Below are positions 42,439 through 53,010 of a stretch of DNA of 64,000 bases, in pieces. Position numbers and translations under genes: made by a program. This DNA is from Hymenobacter sp. J193. GTDB lineage: Bacteria; Bacteroidota; Bacteroidia; Cytophagales; Hymenobacteraceae. Under the pieces are notes generated by a model that did no database searches, was not told the origin of the DNA, and saw nothing but the letters and a program-made list of their open reading frames with translations. The first letter of the stretch is position 1, and each line of letters opens with the position of its first letter. The stretch spans positions 2,694,001 through 2,758,000 of the forward strand of contig NZ_JAJONE010000001.1 in NCBI RefSeq assembly GCF_024700075.1, read 5' to 3'.

Positions 42439-44478
42439 ATGAATTTCGACCGCAAGGACTACGCCAACGACGAGCTGCTGCACCTGTACAAAGGACTGCT
42501 GAAACCCCGGCTGATTGAGGAAAAAATGCTGATTCTGCTCCGCCAGGGCAAGGTCAGCAAGTGGTTTTCGGGTATCGGGCAGGAAGCCATTTCGGTGGGC
42601 TCCACGCTGGCTTTGCACGAGGACGAGTACATCCTGCCCCTGCACCGCAATCTGGGCGTGTTCACGGGCCGCAACATTCCCCTGGACCGCCTCTTTGCCC
42701 AGTGGCAGGGCAAAACCACCGGCTACACCAAGGGCCGCGACCGGTCGTTCCACTTCGGCACCAACGAGCACCACATCGTGGGCATGATTTCGCACCTGGG
42801 GCCGCAGCTGGCCGTGGCCGGCGGCATTGCCCTGGCCGATGTGCTGGAGAAGCGGAATAAAGTAACCGTAACCTACAGCGGCGACGGTGGCGCCTCGGAG
42901 GGCGACTTCCATGAGGCCCTGAACGTGGCCGCCGTGTGGCAGCTGCCGGTCATCTTCATCATCGAAAACAACGGCTACGGCCTGAGCACCCCCAGCCGGG
43001 AGCAGTTCCGCTTCCGCTACTTCATCGACAAAGGCCCCGCCTACGGCATGGAAGCCGTGCAGGTAGATGGCAACAACGTGCTGGAAGTGTACGACACGGT
43101 GAAGCGACTGGCCGAAGACCTGCGTCAGAACCCGCGCCCGGTGCTGCTCGAGGCCCTCACCTTCCGGATGCGCGGGCACGAGGAAGCCAGCGGGACCAAG
43201 TACGTACCCCAGGAGTTGTTCCAAGAGTGGGCTGAGAAGGACCCGGTGCAGAACTACGAGAAGTGGCTGCTCGACGAAGGCGTACTGAGCGAAACCCTGC
43301 GCCACCAGTATCGGGAGCAAATCAAAGCCGAAATCGAAGAGGGCCTGCGCGTGGCCGACGCCGTGCCCATGCCCACCCCCAGCCTGGAAGAGGAGGTAGC
43401 CGACATGTACGCGCCCGTAGGAGAACTCAGAAATGAGAGCTTAGAACTTAGCACTCCGGAAACGGCCGGCACAGCTGTTTCGCCTCTCAGTTCTAACTTC
43501 TCAGTTCTCAGTTCTACAACTGATAAGCGCTTCGTTGATGCCATTTCCGACGGGCTGCGCCAGAGCATGGAGCGCTACCCCGAGCTGGTGCTCATGGGGC
43601 AGGACATTGCCGACTACGGCGGGGTGTTCAAGGTGACCGAGGGCTTCGTGGCGCAGTTTGGCAAGGAGCGGGTGCGTAACACACCCCTGTGCGAGTCGGC
43701 CATTGTGGGCGCGGGCCTGGGCCTCAGCATCAAAGGCAAAAAGGCCATGGTGGAAATGCAGTTCGCCGATTTCGTGACCTGCGGCTTCAACCAGATTGTG
43801 AATAATCTGGCCAAAAGCCACTACCGCTGGGGCCAGAACGCCGACGTGGTGGTGCGCATGCCCACCGGCGCAGGCTCGGCGGCCGGCCCCTTCCACTCCC
43901 AGAGCAACGAGGCCTGGTTTACCCACACGCCCGGCCTGAAAGTGGTGTGCCCCAGCAACCCCACGGATGCCAAGGGTCTGCTCTGCGCCGCCTTCGAAGA
44001 CCCCAACCCGGTTATCTACTTCGAGCACAAGATGCTCTACCGCAGCATCAGCGGCCCCGTGCCGGATGTCTACTATACCACGCCCATCGGAAAGGCAGCC
44101 CTGGCGCGGGAAGGCGACACCCTTAGCATCATCACCTACGGCATGGGCGTGCACTGGGCCACCCAGCTGGCCGAGGAGCTGAGCCTGGATGCCGACATTC
44201 TGGACCTGCGCACCCTGCTGCCTTGGGACGAGGAAGCCGTGCGCCGCACTACGGAGAAAAACGGCCGCGTACTCATCCTCCACGAAGACACGCTCACGGG
44301 CGGCATCGGCGGGGAAATTGCCGCCTGGATTGCCGAAAACTGCTTTACCTCCCTCGACGCCCCCATTCAGCGGGTAGCGTCCCTGGATACAGCCATTCCC
44401 TTCGCGCCTTCCCTGGAAAAGCAGTTTCTGCCCCAGCAGCGCCTGCGCACCGCCGTAGAAAAGCTGCTGGCGTATTAA
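42439..44478 (+). CDS. Fused alpha-beta E1 component of a 2-oxoacid dehydrogenase (branched-chain type)
   Basis: 679 residues. Residues 1 to about 325 are the E1 alpha subunit with the thiamine diphosphate site YSGDGGASEGDFHEALN...IENN; residues about 362-679 are the E1 beta subunit (GQDIADYGGVFKVTEGF, NTPLCESAIVGAGLG, VVRMPTGAGSAAGPFHSQSNEAW). It decarboxylates a 2-oxoacid and passes the acyl group to a lipoylated E2 encoded elsewhere. Fused E1 genes occur in Bacteroidota; the branched-chain type is inferred from sequence resemblance. The linker (about residues 329-359, Ser/Leu/Asn-rich) is encoded by an inverted repeat. lipA for the cofactor is 2.7 kb downstream. Confidence 0.92.
   Translation: MNFDRKDYANDELLHLYKGLLKPRLIEEKMLILLRQGKVSKWFSGIGQEAISVGSTLALHEDEYILPLHRNLGVFTGRNIPLDRLFAQWQGKTTGYTKGRDRSFHFGTNEHHIVGMISHLGPQLAVAGGIALADVLEKRNKVTVTYSGDGGASEGDFHEALNVAAVWQLPVIFIIENNGYGLSTPSREQFRFRYFIDKGPAYGMEAVQVDGNNVLEVYDTVKRLAEDLRQNPRPVLLEALTFRMRGHEEASGTKYVPQELFQEWAEKDPVQNYEKWLLDEGVLSETLRHQYREQIKAEIEEGLRVADAVPMPTPSLEEEVADMYAPVGELRNESLELSTPETAGTAVSPLSSNFSVLSSTTDKRFVDAISDGLRQSMERYPELVLMGQDIADYGGVFKVTEGFVAQFGKERVRNTPLCESAIVGAGLGLSIKGKKAMVEMQFADFVTCGFNQIVNNLAKSHYRWGQNADVVVRMPTGAGSAAGPFHSQSNEAWFTHTPGLKVVCPSNPTDAKGLLCAAFEDPNPVIYFEHKMLYRSISGPVPDVYYTTPIGKAALAREGDTLSIITYGMGVHWATQLAEELSLDADILDLRTLLPWDEEAVRRTTEKNGRVLILHEDTLTGGIGGEIAAWIAENCFTSLDAPIQRVASLDTAIPFAPSLEKQFLPQQRLRTAVEKLLAY
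43423..43514. repeat. In-frame word-type inverted repeat in the E1 linker
   Basis: 29-nt arms (43423-43451 and 43486-43514) match at 24 positions and are made of GAACTCAG/CTCAGTTC-type words. The reading frame stays open through both arms and the 34-nt centre. The arms are low in GC compared with the flanking E1 coding sequence. Confidence 0.85.
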
Positions 44479-44569
44479 CTGGTTGAAATGGCTGGATGGT
44501 TGACTTGTTTTTAGCTACCAGCTTCTGGTTAGTAGCCATTTAACCATTCAGCCATATAACCATCAAGTA
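44476..44569. repeat. Word-type inverted repeat after the fused E1 gene
   Basis: The left arm starts at the TAA stop (GGTTGAAATGGCTGGATGGTTGA), and the right arm 44535-44569 carries CCATTTAACCATTCAGCCAT in inverted orientation. Uses the same words as the repeat at 786-985. Confidence 0.7.
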
Positions 44570-44593
44570 ATACGTTGTATCTTCCGTGCCTGA

Positions 44594-44923
44594 ATGCTGC
44601 GCCGCAGCACAATGAGTAGTCTGATGCAGGTTGTTTTGCGTACGTTTTTTCATCTGCTGGGCACGGTGCTGCTGGTTGGCTGCCTGGGCCTAAGCTCCGG
44701 CTGCCACCGCTACCGTATCCCCGACCCCAAAGGGCCGCCCCAGCCCAAGGTGAAGCTGGGCAAAGCCGACAGCAACGGCTCCGGCTTGTCGGAGGCCGTA
44801 TCGTCGCTGAAAACGGAAAAGAAAAGCTACGACAAGCAGGGCTTGCTCAAGCAAAAGAAATACGAGCGCCGAAAGCTGACCCGCAAAGTAGGGCAGCGGA
44901 AAATATTTGGAATTGTTTTTTAG
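44594..44923 (+). CDS. Small lipoprotein-like protein, unknown
   Basis: 109 residues from the first ATG (other in-frame ATGs are at 44612 and 44624). Hydrophobic segment LRTFFHLLGTVLLVGCLGLSSGC with a possible lipobox (LSSGC), then a Pro-rich and strongly basic mature part (KQKKYERRKLTRKVGQRK). No family recognised. Followed after 25 bp by another small secreted protein and then ytxJ, probably one transcript. Confidence 0.6.
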   Translation: MLRRSTMSSLMQVVLRTFFHLLGTVLLVGCLGLSSGCHRYRIPDPKGPPQPKVKLGKADSNGSGLSEAVSSLKTEKKSYDKQGLLKQKKYERRKLTRKVGQRKIFGIVF

Positions 44924-44948
44924 GCCAGGGCTTTTACTGCTACGCACT

Positions 44949-45299
44949 ATGGTTTCTCGCATCGTTTTCTTCTTGCTGGTGTCTGTAGGCCTGGCCGCGC
45001 CCGCGCTGGCCCAAACGGAGTATTCCAGCCCGGCGCAGCAGCGGGCAGCCAACCGCAAAGCCCTGAAGGACGCGGAAAAGCAGAAAAACCAGTATCAGGA
45101 CTCGCACCTGGGCGTTACGCGGCAGTCTTTCCGGGCTGGAGAAAGCACCAACCAACCGCGCAAGAAGGATGGCCGTAATAAGTACAAATACGACCACGAA
45201 GGCACTCCGCGGTACACGCCCCCGGCCAAGGATATGATTCCGAAGCTGCGCCCGGTCCGTAAAACGCCCAAAAAACAACCTGCTACCCCAACCTCATGA
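44949..45299 (+). CDS. Small secreted basic protein, unknown
   Basis: 116 residues. Signal peptide (SRIVFFLLVSVGLAAPALA), then a charged, Lys/Arg/Gln-rich mature chain (QQRAANRKALKDAEKQKN, KYDHEGTPRYTP, KTPKKQPATPTS) without recognised domain. Its TGA stop overlaps the ATG of ytxJ, so the two are translated together. Confidence 0.65.
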   Translation: MVSRIVFFLLVSVGLAAPALAQTEYSSPAQQRAANRKALKDAEKQKNQYQDSHLGVTRQSFRAGESTNQPRKKDGRNKYKYDHEGTPRYTPPAKDMIPKLRPVRKTPKKQPATPTS

Positions 45300-45640
45300 T
45301 TTCTTCCTGGATTCCGCTTACCTCTTCCGAACAGCTCACCGACATCGTACGCGAGTCGGAAGAGCAGCCCGTAATCATTTTCAAGCACAGCACCACCTGC
45401 TCCATCAGCGCCACCGCCAAAAGCCGCCTGGAGCGCCAGTGGGCCGATGCCGCGCCCGCAAACGCCAAGTTCTACTACCTGGATCTGCTGCGCTTTCGGC
45501 CCATTTCCAACGAAATAGCCCAGAAGTTCGGCGTCCGGCACGAGTCGCCCCAGCTACTGCTCATTCAGCAGGGCGAGTGCCGCTTCGACGCCTCCCACAT
45601 GGCCATCCGCCTCAACGACGTGCAGCAGGCTATAAGCTAG
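45296..45640 (+). CDS. ytxJ: Bacillithiol system redox-active protein YtxJ
   Basis: 114 residues, thioredoxin fold. The single active cysteine is in FKHSTTCSISATAKSRLE (C35), matching the monothiol bacilliredoxin YtxJ. The C-terminal half has HESPQLLLIQQGE with the cis-proline position. It removes bacillithiol from mixed disulfides. bshC, which makes bacillithiol, is also in this window. Coupled to the preceding secreted-protein gene by a 4-bp overlap. Confidence 0.9.
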   Translation: MISSWIPLTSSEQLTDIVRESEEQPVIIFKHSTTCSISATAKSRLERQWADAAPANAKFYYLDLLRFRPISNEIAQKFGVRHESPQLLLIQQGECRFDASHMAIRLNDVQQAIS

Positions 45641-45663
45641 GTGGCTACACGTTTCAGGCACAC

Positions 45664-45713
45664 ACAGTCAGGCGCGCTATCGACCTAATCGGTAGCGCGC
45701 CTGACTGTTTTTC
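45664..45713. terminator. Terminator after ytxJ
   Basis: 14-bp stem AGTCAGGCGCGCTA / TAGCGCGCCTGACT followed by GTTTTT, between ytxJ and the convergent OsmC gene. Confidence 0.8.
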
Positions 45714-45743
45714 AAGAGCTGAAACCTACTCGCCGCAAGCCGG

Positions 45744-46151
45744 TTACAGACTATAGTCAAACTGAACCTCCTGGCGGATTTCGGGGTTCAGACTTAAGGC
45801 TACCGGGCAGGTACGGGCGGCGTTTTCGAGCAGCGTCCGTTGCTTGGCATCCAGGGCGGCGGGCAGGCGAAACTGCACGTCGATCTGGCTGATGCGCCGG
45901 GGCTCGGCCGCCATATGCTTGGTTACGTCGAAGGTGGTGCCGGTGAGGTTTAGGCCGTGCCGCTCCGCCACGATGCCCATTATCGTCATCATGCAGGAGC
46001 CCAGCGCCGCGCTGACCAGGTCCGTGGGCGAAAAGGCTTCGCCCCGGCCGTGGTTGTCGAGCGGGGCATCGGTCAGGATAGTGTTGCCGGAAGCTACGTG
46101 GGTAGCTTCGGTACGCAGGTGGCCGGCGTAGCGAATGGAGGCAGTGGGCAT
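45744..46151 (-). CDS. OsmC family peroxiredoxin-like protein
   Basis: 135 residues from the ATG at 46151. The two redox cysteines of the family are in SPTDLVSAALGSCMMTIM (about C51) and ARTCPVALSL (about C115). Reduces organic hydroperoxides or acts as a related thiol protein. Neighbour to ytxJ, so both converge on thiol redox, though on opposite strands. Confidence 0.9.
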   Translation of the reverse strand: MPTASIRYAGHLRTEATHVASGNTILTDAPLDNHGRGEAFSPTDLVSAALGSCMMTIMGIVAERHGLNLTGTTFDVTKHMAAEPRRISQIDVQFRLPAALDAKQRTLLENAARTCPVALSLNPEIRQEVQFDYSL

Positions 46152-46230
46152 AGAAAAAAGGGCTAACTGAAAGGCAGTAAATTTACGTACTTTCGACCAG
46201 TGCTGGTCCAACGGGGGCCGCCATCATCAG

Positions 46231-47058
46231 ATGATAGACTTCAGCTACGCTATGGGCGCTTTGCGTTTCCGGGTTTTGGGAGGAATACTAGGGCTGCTGG
46301 CCGCGGGCAGCACGGTGGCGCAGGCGCAGGCCCGCCGCACCAGCAGCACCTTCGATGCGCCCACGTTTCAGCGGGAGCTAACGTACGGCGTCAATTTCAA
46401 CACCAACGGGGGCATGATCGGGGGCGCCATGTTCCGCTCTACCCGCATGATTTCCGCCGACTGGGCGCGGTTCTGGATGATTGAGGCGGTGGAGGTAAAG
46501 CACCCGAAAGAGCAGCGGCTGCAGAACCTGTACTCGGGCGGAATTTACGTGCCGGGCAAGATGAACTATGCTTTCGTGCTCCGCCCATCGGTAGGCGCCC
46601 AGCGGGTTGTCTTCCGCAAGGCCCCCGACTCCGGGGTGCAGGTAAGCGCCCTGGCCTCCGCTGGGCCGTCGGTGGCGCTGATGATGCCCTACTATATCTA
46701 CTACGACTACACCAAGCGCGACAACAACGGTCGTCCTATCGGCGCGGAAGACATCCGGGCCGAGCAGTACGACCCGGACAAGCACCCGCCGGAAGACATC
46801 TTTATCTACGACAGGGCGCCTCTCTTCAGCGGGGCCAGTGAAATCAAGCCCCAGATCGGGGGGCACGTGCGCGGCGCGCTTACGTTTGAATACGGCCGCT
46901 ACCGCGACGCCATTGCGGGAGTAGAAACCGGTTTTTTGTTTGAGGCTTACCCCAAGCAGCTGTCCATCCTGGGCTCCAATTCCGTGGATGCGGCCCAGTT
47001 GAACAATAACTACTTTACCTCGGTTTACCTCACGATTTACATCGGCACCCGCAAGTAG
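46231..47058 (+). CDS. Outer membrane protein, unknown
   Basis: 275 residues (an ATG seven codons later at 46252 is also possible). Signal peptide (RFRVLGGILGLLAAGSTVAQA), then alternating beta strands (LTYGVNFNTNGGMIGGAMFRS, NYAFVLRPSVGAQRVVF) with a long acidic/aromatic loop (EQYDPDKHPPEDIFIYDRAP) and a terminal strand SVYLTIYIGTRK. Barrel-like; function not known. It precedes lipA by 84 bp. Confidence 0.7.
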   Translation: MIDFSYAMGALRFRVLGGILGLLAAGSTVAQAQARRTSSTFDAPTFQRELTYGVNFNTNGGMIGGAMFRSTRMISADWARFWMIEAVEVKHPKEQRLQNLYSGGIYVPGKMNYAFVLRPSVGAQRVVFRKAPDSGVQVSALASAGPSVALMMPYYIYYDYTKRDNNGRPIGAEDIRAEQYDPDKHPPEDIFIYDRAPLFSGASEIKPQIGGHVRGALTFEYGRYRDAIAGVETGFLFEAYPKQLSILGSNSVDAAQLNNNYFTSVYLTIYIGTRK

Positions 47059-47130
47059 TCAGCCGGGCGCATCTGGCGCCATTGCCGGCGAAGGTGCCCC
47101 GCCGACTGCGAAGAACTGCGGGCTGCCTCC

Positions 47131-47138
47131 TACCTTTG
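47131..47138 (+). promoter_or_regulatory. Promoter -7 element abutting lipA
   Basis: TACCTTTG with only 4 nt to the first ATG (47143). A second in-frame ATG at 47152 is better placed for a transcript starting 5-7 nt after the element. Confidence 0.65.
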
Positions 47139-47142
47139 CCGT

Positions 47143-48048
47143 ATGGATGATATGTTGCTGACGCTGCCCATTGTGCAGCCCGAGGCTGTGGCACCCGCCA
47201 AACCCCGCAAACCCGACTGGCTACGCGTGAAACTGCCCGTGGGCCGCGAGTACGCCAATGTGCGTCGTCTGGTAGACGAGCATAAGCTGCACACGATCTG
47301 CGAAAGCGGCAACTGCCCCAACATGGGTGAGTGCTGGGGGGCGGGCACGGCTACTTTCATGATTCTGGGCAACATCTGCACGCGCTCCTGCTCGTTCTGT
47401 GCTGTAGCCACCGGGCGCCCCACCGAGTACGATACCGACGAGCCCCGCCGCGTAGCCGAAGCCATTCAGCTAATGGGTGTGAAGCATGCCGTGATTACCA
47501 GCGTTAACCGGGACGAGCTTAAGGACCGGGGTGCCGGTATCTGGCACGAAACGGTGGTGCGCATCAAGCAGCTCAGCCCCGAAACAACCATCGAAACCCT
47601 GATTCCCGACGTGAAAGCTAACTGGGAAGCTCTGGATGTAATGATTTCTGGCGGGCAGGAAGTGGTGTCGCACAATGTGGAAACCGTAGGCAGCCTCTAC
47701 CGCCTCGTACGTCCGCAGGCCAAGTATGACCGGAGTCTGGAGCAAATCCGCCGGACCAAGGCGGCGGGCAAGCGCACCAAGTCCGGCATCATGCTGGGTC
47801 TGGGCGAAACGCCGGAGGAAATGTACCAGGCCATGGACGACCTCGTAGCCAACGGCCTCGACATTCTGACGCTGGGCCAGTACCTGCAGCCCACCAAGCG
47901 CCACCTCGAAGTTGCCGAGTTTATTCACCCCGACCTTTTCGCGCACTACCGCGAGGAGGGTTTGCGCCGCGGCCTGAAGTACGTGGAAAGCGGCCCGCTG
48001 GTGCGCTCCAGCTACCACGCTGAGCGTCACGTGAACGTGCCAATCTAA
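47143..48048 (+). CDS. lipA: Lipoyl synthase
   Basis: 301-residue radical SAM enzyme that inserts two sulfur atoms into octanoyl chains on E2 and GcvH proteins. The auxiliary cluster is in [14 protein letters not shown] and the radical SAM cluster in [20 protein letters not shown] supplies the conserved C-terminal serine. Length normal. Translation may start at the third-codon-later ATG at 47152. Its product is needed for the glycine cleavage system (gcvP) and the E2 partner of the fused E1 in this window. Confidence 0.96.
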   Translation: MDDMLLTLPIVQPEAVAPAKPRKPDWLRVKLPVGREYANVRRLVDEHKLHTICESGNCPNMGECWGAGTATFMILGNICTRSCSFCAVATGRPTEYDTDEPRRVAEAIQLMGVKHAVITSVNRDELKDRGAGIWHETVVRIKQLSPETTIETLIPDVKANWEALDVMISGGQEVVSHNVETVGSLYRLVRPQAKYDRSLEQIRRTKAAGKRTKSGIMLGLGETPEEMYQAMDDLVANGLDILTLGQYLQPTKRHLEVAEFIHPDLFAHYREEGLRRGLKYVESGPLVRSSYHAERHVNVPI

Positions 48049-48075
48049 TCGAAGCGTAATTCAACCCATTAGACT

Positions 48076-48118
48076 GCAAAAAGCCCCCTCCCAGAATTTG
48101 AAGGAGGGGGCTTTTTGC
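48076..48118 (+). terminator. Terminator of lipA
   Basis: TGCAAAAAGCCCCCTCC / GGAGGGGGCTTTTTGCA with a short loop. Confidence 0.85.
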
Positions 48119-48197
48119 ATTTTAAGCGCTATCCTATATCTTTTCGCAGTAGCTTTTTCGGCTGAATTTTCCCAGCTGGTTCATAGACGTATTCTAC

Positions 48198-48578
48198 GTG
48201 AAGTCATTCTTTCTATTCCGGGGGCGGTTGCGCCGCCGCGCATTTTGGGCACGCTCCGTTGGCTTATATGCCCTGACGTTGCTTCTCTATGGCATACTTG
48301 GCCAGGCTGTGGAACACCATTTCATGGCGGAAGACTGGGCTGTACTGCTGATGATTTTCATGTTGTTGATCCTGCTGGTGCTGATGGTGGCCCAAACCGT
48401 CCGGCGGCTGCACGACACGAACCTTTCGGGCTGGTGGTGGTGGCTGCTGCTACTGCCGGTACTGGGCAACGTTTTCGGCGCAGGCATTCCCTTGGTTGAT
48501 GGCACAGCTGGACCCAACCGCTTCGGGCCCGACCCCAAGCGCCGGACTGGCTTCAATCCACAGGACCCGCAAAACTAA
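48198..48578 (+). CDS. DUF805 family membrane protein
   Basis: 126 residues from a GTG start. Typical DUF805: FRGRLRRRAFWARSVGLYAL at the N terminus, three to four helices, and VRRLHDTNLSGWWWWLLLLPVLGN, then GPNRFGPDPK at the end. Small inner-membrane protein of unknown role. Confidence 0.88.
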   Translation: MKSFFLFRGRLRRRAFWARSVGLYALTLLLYGILGQAVEHHFMAEDWAVLLMIFMLLILLVLMVAQTVRRLHDTNLSGWWWWLLLLPVLGNVFGAGIPLVDGTAGPNRFGPDPKRRTGFNPQDPQN

Positions 48579-48612
48579 AAAGCTGCCCTGTACATGTACA
48601 GGACAGCTTTTC
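48577..48612. terminator. Bidirectional terminator
   Basis: AAAAAGCTG and CAGCTTTT flank the perfect palindrome CCTGTACATGTACAGG, between converging DUF805 and DUF4136 genes. Confidence 0.75.
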
Positions 48613-48636
48613 AACTGCAAGGAAACAAGGACGCGT

Positions 48637-49236
48637 TTAGCGCTGTGCCTGATTGTCCTGGGGAGGATAGTTGCCCAGCACACTGCCTACAATGCGGTAC
48701 ACTTCCTGCTCAGAGATGGACTGGTCCTGTACCTGGGCCTGGCCGTGGCCGCGCCAGGCAAGCTGCTTACGTTGGGCGTCCACCACATCAATGATGACGG
48801 TGCCGGCTTTGTACTCGTTCACGCGCGACGGCATCCCGTAGCCGTAACCGTACCAGCGGTAAGCGTAGGGCGAGTTGAAGGCCGGGTCGACGCGCTGCTT
48901 GTCTTCCACTTTGGCGCTGTAAGCCACGTACACATCAGGGTTTTTATCCGTCAGCGTAAGGCCTTTTTTGTTCATCTCCATTTCCACGGCCTTGCGAATG
49001 CGCTGATCGAGAAAGGAGTTGTAACCCTGGGCTGGGCCACCCTCCGCGTCGGTGGGCTGCTGCGGGTACCAGGCCCAGGTTTTGTAAGTACGGAAATTGA
49101 CGGCGTGGTCGAAGTCAGAAGTAACGCCGACGCGGCTGGACGTAGCGCACCCGGCACTACCCAGCAGCAGGGCCACCGCGGCCAGCGCTACCGGCCGGGA
49201 GAAAAAACGCAGGAACTTGGACATATTGACGGACAT
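48637..49236 (-). CDS. DUF4136 lipoprotein
   Basis: 199 residues from the ATG at 49236 (49224 also possible). Lipoprotein signal ending LLGSAGC, then the DUF4136 pattern: DFDHAVNFRTYKTWAWYP, IRKAVEMEMNKKGLTLTDKNPDVYVAY, AGTVIIDVVDAQRKQLAWRGHG. Outer-membrane lipoprotein of unknown function. Divergent from the short lipoprotein gene starting at 49450. Confidence 0.88.
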   Translation of the reverse strand: MSVNMSKFLRFFSRPVALAAVALLLGSAGCATSSRVGVTSDFDHAVNFRTYKTWAWYPQQPTDAEGGPAQGYNSFLDQRIRKAVEMEMNKKGLTLTDKNPDVYVAYSAKVEDKQRVDPAFNSPYAYRWYGYGYGMPSRVNEYKAGTVIIDVVDAQRKQLAWRGHGQAQVQDQSISEQEVYRIVGSVLGNYPPQDNQAQR

Positions 49237-49449
49237 GAGAAGTAAAGAAGAAATGTTTTTACACCACCCACCCGACTTGCCCTTCAACCTGAACAGGTGA
49301 AAAAGCGCGCTGGGCGGCTGTATTCTAACAATTCCCGTCGCCGCCGCGTTCCGTCGCCTCTGGGCCATTCTCTTGGAATGAAACAATTTGTTTTCAGAAA
49401 ATACCTTTCCTCTTATCTTTCACCGATATTCCTCACCTTCTCCAGCGTT

Positions 49450-49743
49450 ATGCGTCGACTTTTGCTTTTTTCCGGCCTCGTAGGAGCCTTTGCTTCCTGT
49501 ACCACTGCCTCCGAAAGTACCACTTCCACCAAGCCTGATCGTGACCCTGTAGCCCACAATACCATCGTGGAGTGTATCCTGTACGATGGCATGACAAAAA
49601 CCTCGCCCCAGCTGCTGACCATCACGGCCGGCTCAGAAGTACAGGTCACCGATACCGTCGATTACTATTTCATGAAGGCCCGCGTGGTCAAAGACGGTAA
49701 AACCTATACCGGCTACGTGCAGCGTCAGTGCTTTAGCAAGTAG
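49450..49743 (+). CDS. Small lipoprotein with SH3-like domain
   Basis: 97 residues from the ATG at 49450. Lipoprotein signal (MRRLLLFSGLVGAFASC), Ser/Thr linker, then a compact beta domain (about 38-97) ending DYYFMKARVVKDGKTYTGYV, which resembles bacterial SH3 domains (VKxxGxxGYV). Envelope protein of unknown role. Confidence 0.7.
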   Translation: MRRLLLFSGLVGAFASCTTASESTTSTKPDRDPVAHNTIVECILYDGMTKTSPQLLTITAGSEVQVTDTVDYYFMKARVVKDGKTYTGYVQRQCFSK

Positions 49744-49791
49744 GCTGTTTTTGCCCGGGCTGCAGTGCCTGAAGCATAAGCCCGGTAACTG

Positions 49792-49826
49792 AAAAGGCCC
49801 CGCAACAATCGTTGCGGGGCCTTTTT
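49792..49826. terminator. Bidirectional terminator
   Basis: AAAAGGCCCCGCAAC / GTTGCGGGGCCTTTTT with an AATC loop, between converging genes. Confidence 0.85.
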
Positions 49827-49841
49827 CATTTGCTTCAAGCC

Positions 49842-52757
<2,916 letters not shown>

Positions 52758-52806
52758 AAAAGGATGGTTGAGGGTGGCAACAAACGGGCCCCGCGAAGAG
52801 CCATAG

Positions 52807-52814
52807 CAAAGGTA
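52807..52814 (-). promoter_or_regulatory. Promoter -7 element of gcvP
   Basis: TACCTTTG on the minus strand, 49 nt before the ATG. No clear -33 element and no glycine riboswitch fold seen in the leader. Confidence 0.6.
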
Positions 52815-53010
52815 GCGCGAAAAGGCTTCATGGATAAGCCCGGAAAGCGTCAAAAGTTTCGGCCTGTTTGCGCCGGTGCAACATCACCAGCCGCCTGGAT
52901 AGTGCCCGGCGGTTTAATGGTATTATGGAAAGTCGCGCCGGGTACTCTTACAGCAGGCCCAAATAATTTGCTCAGATTTGAGGCTGATTTCCACCCACCC
53001 AAGCTCCTCC

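Noticed and set aside
52758..52806. Glycine riboswitch in the gcvP leader
   Set aside because: The leader is too short (about 45 nt) and lacks the conserved aptamer sequence.
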